Positions 57,324 to 64,000 of a DNA stretch of 64,000 bases are shown here, one piece after another (positions within the stretch are counted from its first letter, which is position 1; each line of letters opens with the position of its first letter). The DNA comes from Polyporus tsugae (Eukaryota > Basidiomycota > Agaricomycetes > Polyporales > Polyporaceae). The notes under the pieces are model-generated. The model saw nothing but the letters and a program-made list of their open reading frames with translations, ran no database searches and had not been told where the DNA came from. A program made the translations under genes and the position numbers. Location: contig JAHRBS010000010.1 in assembly GCA_024305745.1 (NCBI GenBank), positions 1,495,501 through 1,559,500 on the forward strand, in the 5' to 3' direction.

Positions 57324-58705
57324 CTAAGTTGTCTGAAAACTCAGCTTGATATGTTCCATCTTGCCCCAGTGGTCACTTACCCGCATCTCCCTGACAGTCT
57401 TCAGCCTGACGACATGCAACGGACAGAACATGACCTCTATCATGTATCCTCCCCCCGGCCCTCGCCTCCGTACAACTTCCACCGATACTGAAACATCGAC
57501 CATATCTCCTGCACGGATCGCTGGCGGAGCAACCATTGAGATACGACCTTTCGAATTCGGGACGGAAGTCATGATCCTGTGGTCCACTAGCCACAGGTGC
57601 GCCATTCTCCTGACCTTGCCATCGGGGTCGTCGGCATTCGTCAACGTTATCCCAGTTACCCCGGGCTTCGCCTGCGTATATCAATTTACCCGCTTTCTGC
57701 GCGCGGTTGTAGTCCTGATTACCATGGCAAACGCACGCTTTCTCAGGTTGATAGCATCATTGCGTGCTACCCGAGCTGGCATTTCGTCACCTCTGCGCCC
57801 GTAAACCTGGGTAAGGATTAATTCTTCCAAATCGTGCATCGCCTCTCGTTGGCGTGCAAATGCCGAGTCTTCACAGCCTGGATGGAGGTCAATCAGTATC
57901 AACGACTGTGTCGCTTTCACGGCGTCGTCGACATCGCTATGGACTCATCAGGTCTTGTTGAAGTTTTGAATATTATGTCACGAGCTTACCCATTCCAATC
58001 CCCCCGAGGCGTCAATGAGACTTGTCCAACTATGCCTTGAAGACGAATACACAGCCCGGAAGCCTCTCCGGATTTCTGCTCAGGATGGATCGCTAGGACA
58101 TCAACGCCCCTGTTGAGATTCCCTACTACCGCCACACGTTCACAAAGGTCTTCATACGCGCTAGGGAGTAGCCTAGACTTGGGCAATGTCGCGGCTTCAT
58201 CTAAATCATTGGGAAAACGTGCGAGGTACTTCGGCCACATGTCCCGACAAAGCTTGCCGTCGTCTAATGTAGTGCGTGAATAAACATGTCCTTTCGCCGG
58301 CCGTACTACTCACGAATGATGAACGCCATGAGTACGGTGTCTGAAGTGGTGTAAAGTGATTTAGGTCACTGTCGTTATCCTCGCAGCCCCTTATATACCG
58401 TTCCCGTTGCCCCTAAAAGCTTCAGCCACTATCCAAATTGTTGGACGCATAACCACAACGGTACTATAACCGCGCGATCCGCATTCCTGATGACGTCCCG
58501 GCATGCTAGATCCGTCCGTTAACATAACCGCAAGTTCTCGGCCTGGAACCCCCTCGACCCCATCCACAGACGAGCTCAGCAGTAGGTTCCTCGAGGTCCC
58601 AAAAAATACTGCAGACCCGCTCCGAATATCCTGGTGAAGTTTTGAATAAGTTCGGCATAGATTAGTTAGTTTGTCGCGGAACCAAGGGTCATCCAAGCAA
58701 CCCAT
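57324..58705 (-). CDS. unrecognised 389-residue protein
   Basis: Five exons (58705-58399, 58340-58314, 58263-57990, 57936-57723, 57671-57324) with GT-AG borders sum exactly to 390 codons. The chain reads MGCLDDPWFRDKLTNLCRTYSKL near the start, STVVVMRPTIWIVAEAFRGNGND across the first junction, TVLMAFIIHDGKLCRDMWP across the tiny 27-base exon, VKATQSLILIDLHPGCEDSAF in the middle, and DMVDVSVSVEVVRRRGPGGGYMIEVMFCPLHVVRLKTV in a beta-rich C-terminal part. There is no signal peptide or membrane helix and composition is ordinary for a globular protein. I recognise no family or catalytic motif. A longer 5' end is possible. It lies between TAF9 and ALE1, on their strand. Confidence 0.65.
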
Positions 58706-58799
58706 ATTCTCTATCTACGAGCCTCCCTGTCATTCCCCATCCATAGATCCCTAGCATCGCACCCCACCATTCACCGCGCCCAGCTCATCCACCTAGATC

Positions 58800-60903
58800 T
58801 CACGCGGCCTGGCCATTCGCCCGCGCGCCCGCCAGCCTCCTCTCCAGCACCCTCGCGGCCTCGTCCAGCGGCGGGAGCGGCCCCGCCTTGACCGGCGTGC
58901 CGGGCAGCGACCGCACGTTCCTGTTGATCTCGTCCCTCTCCGTCTGGTACACGGCCTGCTTGACCCTCACGGCCTGCACCTGCGTGAGGACGACGTTCCC
59001 GCCCATGTAGAAGAACGCGAGCGCGCCCGCGATGAGGAAGTGCCCGTACCAGGCGACGCTGTTCCACGCAACGAACGAGTCGTCGACAGTGAGCAGCATG
59101 AACGGCAGCGTGCCGTAGTTGGTCAGCATCACCGTCGCCAGCACACCGAGCACGTCGTACAGCTGCTTCTTGCGCGTCTGCGGGGGCGGGGGCGCGCCGC
59201 GCTTCGAGACGTAGTTCGCTGGGAGGAGGAGCGGGCGGAGGTAGGTCCGCGCGAGGCGGCCGGTCGTCTGGACGAAGGCGAAGAAGAAGAAGGTCAGGTA
59301 GTAGCCGGGCGCGATGCCGTGCTGCGAGGGAAATAAAGTGCTGCGTTAACTTCCAAACTGGGTGAGGAGGAAAGAGACGGAATATGCACCCAGAATGCGC
59401 TCGTCATGAACGTGGCAAGACTGCTCCGGAAGCCGGGCTTCTTGCCCTTCGGAGTGACGCGCTTGTAGACACATTCCCGGAGCCAAATGTTGGTCTTCAT
59501 GTTCCATGCGTCGAGGAGGACCTTGGTGTTCTCTGCGAACTCGATGTTCCAGACGTCCACGTTGGCAGCACCCTCCCACTTGGTGCGGCCACCCTCGGTA
59601 TAACCTGTAAAACCGAGACCAGTTTGGATGGAAGCACCCTAGAAATAGGTTACTTCTGAGTCCCAGCGTGAAATCAAGTTAGCAGAAAATCATCCTAACC
59701 TCCGTCAACGTCCAGATGGCGTAGTACTTGGAGCGCACGAAGAAGCCGCAGAGCTGGAGGAGGACAATACTAGATTTGGAAGCGACATGAGCGTGTTGCG
59801 AGAGAGACGTAGCACATGAAACGTACCGGGAGAACAGTCGCCTCGACTCGAACTCGTCCTCCACCGTGATGCCGAAATTGAAGTCGGGATGGAACAAGAT
59901 GAACAGGGCAAGGAAGACGAGTCCATTAAACATCTTCCTGTACGCAACACGCTTGCGGCCGTGGGGAACAAGACGCTGGCTCAGATGGTTCGTCTCATTA
60001 ATGGCAGACTCCTCGCGTTGCTCTGCAGCCTTGTACAGAGACCCTGTGACAAGCGCCTGATATTCGTTGTAGGTGAGGTATGGCCCAACGAGGAACCCTG
60101 GGAAGTAGAATCTGTGGAACAGTGGGGGTTAAACAGTCGGCCAAATGACTAGATACACTCTGGGGCCTACGCGTATCCAAGGAACTCGATTAAAGAGGGG
60201 AATTCCACTACCCGTTGTTCAGTTTGCCACATGTCTAGGTCCTGGAATACAAGTCAAAACAAAGCTGGCAAAGAAGAGAAAGGGAGACACACTTCAGACG
60301 GCCTCCTTGCATCCCATACATTCCATGCGAACGTGGTCAACTTCATGGTCAAGACCATCTGGGGACCAGAGATCTCGATGGTTTCATAGTCTCCCCCAAA
60401 GATTGTTCGAACGACGTGACTGGTCGGTTGAAATGAGGAAACATACTCGGGCGGCGGCAAATTTGCACGCACCTGATCGTTAGATGTGCCATCGTGAACC
60501 TTGATGCCATCCGGTAAGAACGAACACGGTTAGAGCGGGTGTTTATGGAAAAGACTCACATGAATACTAGCCAAGGCATCGAACGGGTCTGTACTCTCCT
60601 GACGATGTGGTAGGTGGCAACGACGCTGAAGAGCAACTGTATTGCGCCGCTCCATAGGTGTAGTACTGGAACGAGGTAGAAGAAGGAAACGAGGACACTG
60701 AAGAGGTGTTTGAGCTCGGGATGTGAGGTGGGTATGCGGATGTAAAGGCTGCCGAGAGGATAAGAGAACAAGAGACAGGCTATTAGCTGGTAAAGACTGA
60801 GAGTGAGAGGCTACGCGTGAGCGAGGAGTGGGGAAGTGCGTACCTTGATTTGGTCTACGGAACCGCCTGTGGCCTCTACGATGGGCTGGAAGAGCGCGTC
60901 CAT
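58800..60903 (-). CDS. ALE1: MBOAT lysophospholipid acyltransferase Ale1 (LPLAT)
   Basis: Ale1 is an ER acyltransferase that re-acylates lysophospholipids (Lands cycle). Nine exons (60903-60844, 60786-60560, 60499-60473, 60419-60293, 60241-60171, 60111-59827, 59769-59700, 59638-59390, 59321-58800) give 545 residues. The N-terminus DALFQPIVEATGGSVDQIKLIACLLFSYPLGSLYIRIP is typical. A 27-base exon encodes MFTMAHLTI. GDYETIEISGPQMVLTMKLTTFAWNVWD, LDMWQTEQRVVEFPSLIEFLGYAFYFPGFLVGPYLTYNEY and VWNIEFAENTKVLLDAWNMKTNIWLRECVYKR carry the MBOAT signatures, including the conserved Asn. The catalytic histidine lies in FMTSAFWHGIAPGYY, exactly at the exon 8/9 junction. The C-terminus is basic and cytosolic. 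Confidence 0.95.
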
Positions 60904-61607
60904 GATGACGGTAAGACGTGAAACGCCACGTATACCTGCAAATTAAAAGCTTGAGCTTGATGGAGAGACGGGGGTGTTGTACTAGACGGACCTCCTAGCT
61001 TACAGGCACGAACGAAAGGGGAGACCCCGGAGGGAGGAGGGAAAGCAAAGCAGAGCAGAGCAGAGCAGATTCAGAACCTCAGCCAGGCGCGTCTCAAACT
61101 CAAACACGCTTCCACGTGGCCGTCTTCCCCAATCCGGAACACGGCCCGCCACCACCGCCACGCCCTTCTGCCTCTAGATCCCTGAACCTTACGGAAACCT
61201 TTGCAGTCATTCCAGCCATATTGTCTGAACTCCGTCCCGCAGGGATTCCCAAGCCCCAGACCCATCCAACGACGATACAAGCAGAATGCGTCAAGAGAGG
61301 ATCGTCGCTGCAGCGGATCTGCGCAATAATTAATGCGAGGGGAGCCTCATGCCGCCCTGCACTCGCTAAGCTTCCAGCAATGCGTCACGTCTCCTCGTGT
61401 CGTGCCTTCCACAGCGCGTCTGCTCCTTCCTGCCGTGCTCGACCACATTCCCAGCTTGTCTCTAATCCCCTCCGATCCTCTTTCTTCTTTGTTGTCCAGT
61501 GGCACCGAGCTCCCTAGTACCGCACTGCCTGTCAAGGTCGTGCTTCGATTTTCTTCGTTACACAATAGCCGTGTAATTCTCCGCCCGGATAATCTCTTCT
61601 ATCGTCC
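60904..61607. other. divergent intergenic region
   Basis: This 704-base region lies between ALE1 and the DUF336-like gene. It contains the short tandem repeat at 61046-61070. An in-frame extension of the downstream gene's first exon is open but has no conserved sequence. Confidence 0.4.
61046..61070. repeat. short (GCAGA)n tandem repeat
   Basis: About four consecutive copies of a 5-base unit (GCAGA on the plus strand) lie upstream of ALE1. This is a simple pentanucleotide microsatellite. Confidence 0.7.
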
Positions 61608-62778
61608 ATGGCCTACGCAGGTCTCGGAGCCCTCCAGATGTTCAACGGTTTCAACGCCAACAGCCCCATGCCTCCCAGCGAGGCCGAGCTCGCCACACAA
61701 GCCCTCAACGAGGAGTCCCTCTACCGCTTCCCCTCCTTCGATGCCGATGCCGCCGTCATGCTCGGCCTCTCCCTCCGCAAACGATTCCGCTCCTCTTCAA
61801 GGCATGTCAAGGTCCGCGGGATGCTCATCTCGGTGCAGACCATCGCTGGGCACACACTTTTCTCGTGTACCGTCGGCAACTTGGGCGGGCTGGACGGCGC
61901 CGGTGACGTCAGCCTCGACAGTTGGGCATGTTTGGAGGTGCGTAGTCCCGATTTATGGCGCATATATGCGAGTATCCGGGGAAGTGACTGGGCGGAATAA
62001 GGGGATGATTTCTGTCGTCCGGAGAACCGGCCATTCGAGCTATTATGTGGAGAAAGGCATGAACGCGCTGGGCAAGACCCAGAAACAGCTGGGCATACCA
62101 CCCGACCTCAAAATCAGCGGTGGAGGTAAATACACCGTCACATTGCAAGGTCGATCGCTTTAACATGCTCTTTCGCAGCGTTCCCGATATGGCTGGAGGT
62201 AGGACCGAACACCACCGTCCCTGCGCGCTGTTCCAGTGGCTGAAGCTGTGTTATGTATCCAAGAATGCACCCTGCTGCCCCATCGCGATCATAGCTTGCT
62301 ATTCCGGGTCTAGTCAGGACGATCACCATGTAAGGGTCTCGCATCTACTTAGCATCCAACTCGCGTCGCGGGAGCTAACCTGCCCTTCGTGCAGCTCGTC
62401 GTGACCTCCGTCCGGGACTACCTCAAGAAGCTCGCGCGCGACACCGCCCCGCCCCCCGCCGCGCCCTCGACGATGGGCACCTCCATGGGCACGTCGATGG
62501 GCACGAGCGCGCTGGGCCAGAGCATCCCGACGATCTTGTCCTCCGCCATGCCCCCCGGCCACATACACGGCCCGCTCACGGGCCGGCCCCCAAGTACGGT
62601 ACGCAGGAGGAGGTCCAGTTCTCAACGGGGCGGCTGACTGATAGGTCGGGGACGGTCGGATGCGTGTTTTCCTTTGCGCGTGTAGGAGTGGATGCGCGAC
62701 CCCGCGTCGAGGGGGATGCAGCTGCACGACGAGGACGAGGACTACCACGACCATGGGGAGCTGGAGTATCGGGACTGA
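61608..62778 (+). CDS. DUF336/GlcG-HbpS-like protein (yeast YBR137W family)
   Basis: Six exons (61608-61937, 62002-62125, 62179-62198, 62264-62329, 62395-62598, 62686-62778) give 278 residues. The family is a small alpha/beta fold related to haem-binding HbpS/GlcG; yeast YBR137W is linked to the GET/TRC tail-anchor pathway by interaction. Visible motifs: FDADAAVMLGLSLRKRF, LFSCTVGNLGG, SVVRRTGHSSYYVEKGM (the RFGHSS-like motif), GGAFPIWLE with the central segment in a 20-base exon, CCPIAIIACYSGSSQDDHHLVV, and TSVRDYLKKL. The C-terminal 90 residues are lineage-specific, with a TMGTSMGTSMGTSALG repeat and an acidic/His-rich end (HDEDEDYHDHGE). The start ATG at 61608 is the first that precedes the conserved region. 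Confidence 0.82.
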
Positions 62779-63513
62779 TTGATGGGGCTCCGGCGGACGT
62801 TGGCTGCGGTTGCGGTCGGTGTGCTCGCAGGTTGCTCTATGCCTGCAGGGACTCTGTTCATAATGATGGCTTGTTTCGTGCTGGCACGGTACCTCGTATT
62901 CTGTGCTTGTGTCCAGTGCGTGGCTTGATTGCGTAGCCTTTTTTTGCGGCCTCCGTAGGTCAGAGGCGAAAGGAGCCGGTGCCGCTCCGCTTGGTACCTT
63001 CATGCATACGTTCTGCAGTACGCGTACGCAACGTAGGTTCCATGTTCCTGTGTAGTTCGGGACGAATAGCATCATGACTTCGCAGCTGCAAGTTCGCGTG
63101 AATGAAAGTGACTTCTTGAACACGGACACCCTACTTACAAGGACCAGGAAAGTAAATCCGGATTGTGGTATTCGCGAACTTCCCTCGAGTCCGCATAGTT
63201 TCTCCGATTGTCAAGGGCTCCAGGTTCACGTTCATGAGGAAATCAAGGCAACAGCAGCTTGACGTCAATGAGTTGAATAACTCTGGTTTATTTTTTTAAA
63301 CAAAGCAGGAGGAAACTTCGTCACGTCTAGGGGCAACGCAGAGCTGTCATTCCGAAAAGTGCAAGGCACCAAGCACATCAAGATGTTTATAGTTCTAAAC
63401 AACCATCTCTGTTGATGATCGCATGATTAAGTTGGGACTGAGAGGGGGTAACGTACGAATACAAATGAGCGAAACTAGTATTGGTAAGAAGGATCGCGTA
63501 TCGCGCATGGAGA
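62779..63513. other. convergent intergenic region
   Basis: The spacer between the DUF336-like gene and the mtSSB gene holds both 3' UTRs. The part near 63290 is AT-rich (run of T and A). No coding feature is supported. Confidence 0.45.
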
Positions 63514-64000
63514 TTACTCGTCAGTTTCCTCCCGCTGCCCTGAGGGTTGGCGAAGCACGCGAAGGTTTTCTAATGCCAGATTCAGTCTCAAAGCCAGCTC
63601 AAGTGAGATGCTGAGGACACGCACCGTGTTTGAGGAAGATCTGGCGCTGACCCTCAGGGGAGTTAGGGTCGGCGTTGGCGTCAGGCTGGCGCACTTCATA
63701 ACTGGCCTCTACGTAGACAAGAGAGCCCTTCTTGAGCGAGCGCAGGTAGTTACTGGAGTGGGGAAGGAAGGAAAGAACATGGTGCCACGTTGTAGTCGGT
63801 TCGGCTTCAGGGGCAGTCGAGTTGGCGGTGGCGACGACGTAGCTGTCCGGGAGGAAGGCAGGTCAGAGACGGAGCACACGCGCCAGGAATTACGGCACGC
63901 ACGCGACGTATTCTTTGTTGGACTTGGTGTAGCGCAGCTCTGGCTCCTTGCCAAGGCGGCCAATGAGGCAGAGCTTCGCCATATCGGCGGCACGCGGTGA
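63514..64000 (-). CDS. RIM1: mitochondrial single-stranded DNA-binding protein (Rim1/mtSSB), 3' part
   Basis: This protein coats single-stranded mitochondrial DNA during replication. The gene runs off the right edge, so its first exon(s) are missing. Visible exons are 64000-63903, 63842-63625 and 63569-63514. The reading begins SPRAADMAKLCLIGRLGKEPELRYTKSNKEYVAYVVATANST, the OB-fold N-terminal strand set of SSB, then TTTWHHVLSFLPHSSNYLRSLKKGSLVYVEASYEVR and SPEGQRQIFLKHENLRVL, with a charged end (REETDE). SPRAA directly before the core looks like the end of a mitochondrial presequence. It is truncated by the window, not broken. Confidence 0.9.

Noticed and set aside
1..64000. CRISPR arrays, rRNA operons, insertion sequences, prophage or viral insertions
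   Set aside because: None seen; the window is eukaryotic nuclear DNA and no tandem direct repeat-spacer pattern, rRNA motif or transposase-like frame was recognised.

Overview
The window is nuclear DNA of a basidiomycete fungus, most likely an Agaricomycete and possibly a polypore. It has dense genes on both strands and very many short GT-AG introns of about 50-60 bases. Proteins match core eukaryotic families: RAT1/XRN2, SEC22, SEC12, PRP31, TAF9, Enhancer of polycomb, ISU1, TAD1, ALE1, GPC1, MCC beta and mtSSB. The organism call rests on gene architecture and protein style, not on a database search. Gene models were built by joining reading frames at splice sites; where noted, the summed exon lengths keep the frame from start to stop.

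Layout. 0-7 kb: the 3' part of RAT1/XRN2 (+), a low-complexity charged protein with R-x-x-S-P-Y repeats (-), then the head-to-head pair SEC22 (-) and MPO1-like (+). 7-19 kb is the accessory part: an SDR dehydrogenase (-), a cytochrome P450 (+), an MFS sugar-type transporter (+), a protease-associated-domain-like secreted protein (-) and a berberine-bridge-type FAD oxidase (+). 19-23 kb: a large EF-hand MscS-type channel (-) and a small coiled-coil protein (+). 23.9-27.8 kb has no gene I can support and carries a G-rich segment. 27.8-34 kb: two small proteins of unknown function and the tRNA adenosine deaminase TAD1. 34.5-45 kb: GPC1 (-) head-to-head with ISU1 (+), PRP31 (-), a short unknown protein (-) and EPL1 (+). 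45-56 kb: MCC beta (+), a WDR89-like WD40 protein (-), a single-pass membrane protein (+), a NIPA-type magnesium transporter (-) and SEC12 (+). 56-64 kb: TAF9 (-), an unrecognised 389-residue protein (-), the MBOAT acyltransferase ALE1 (-), a DUF336/YBR137W-like protein (+) and the 3' part of mitochondrial SSB (-), cut by the window edge.

Themes. GPC1 and ALE1 catalyse consecutive acylations that rebuild phosphatidylcholine. SEC12 and SEC22 both act in ER-Golgi traffic. The SDR/P450/MFS/FAD-oxidase stretch looks like a small oxidative or detoxification neighbourhood, without any polyketide, peptide or terpene synthase in the window. A recurring structural oddity is very small exons (13-29 bases) that carry the catalytic or signature motif of oxidoreductases; the P450 and FAD-oxidase genes each hold a 14-base one and the SDR gene has four.
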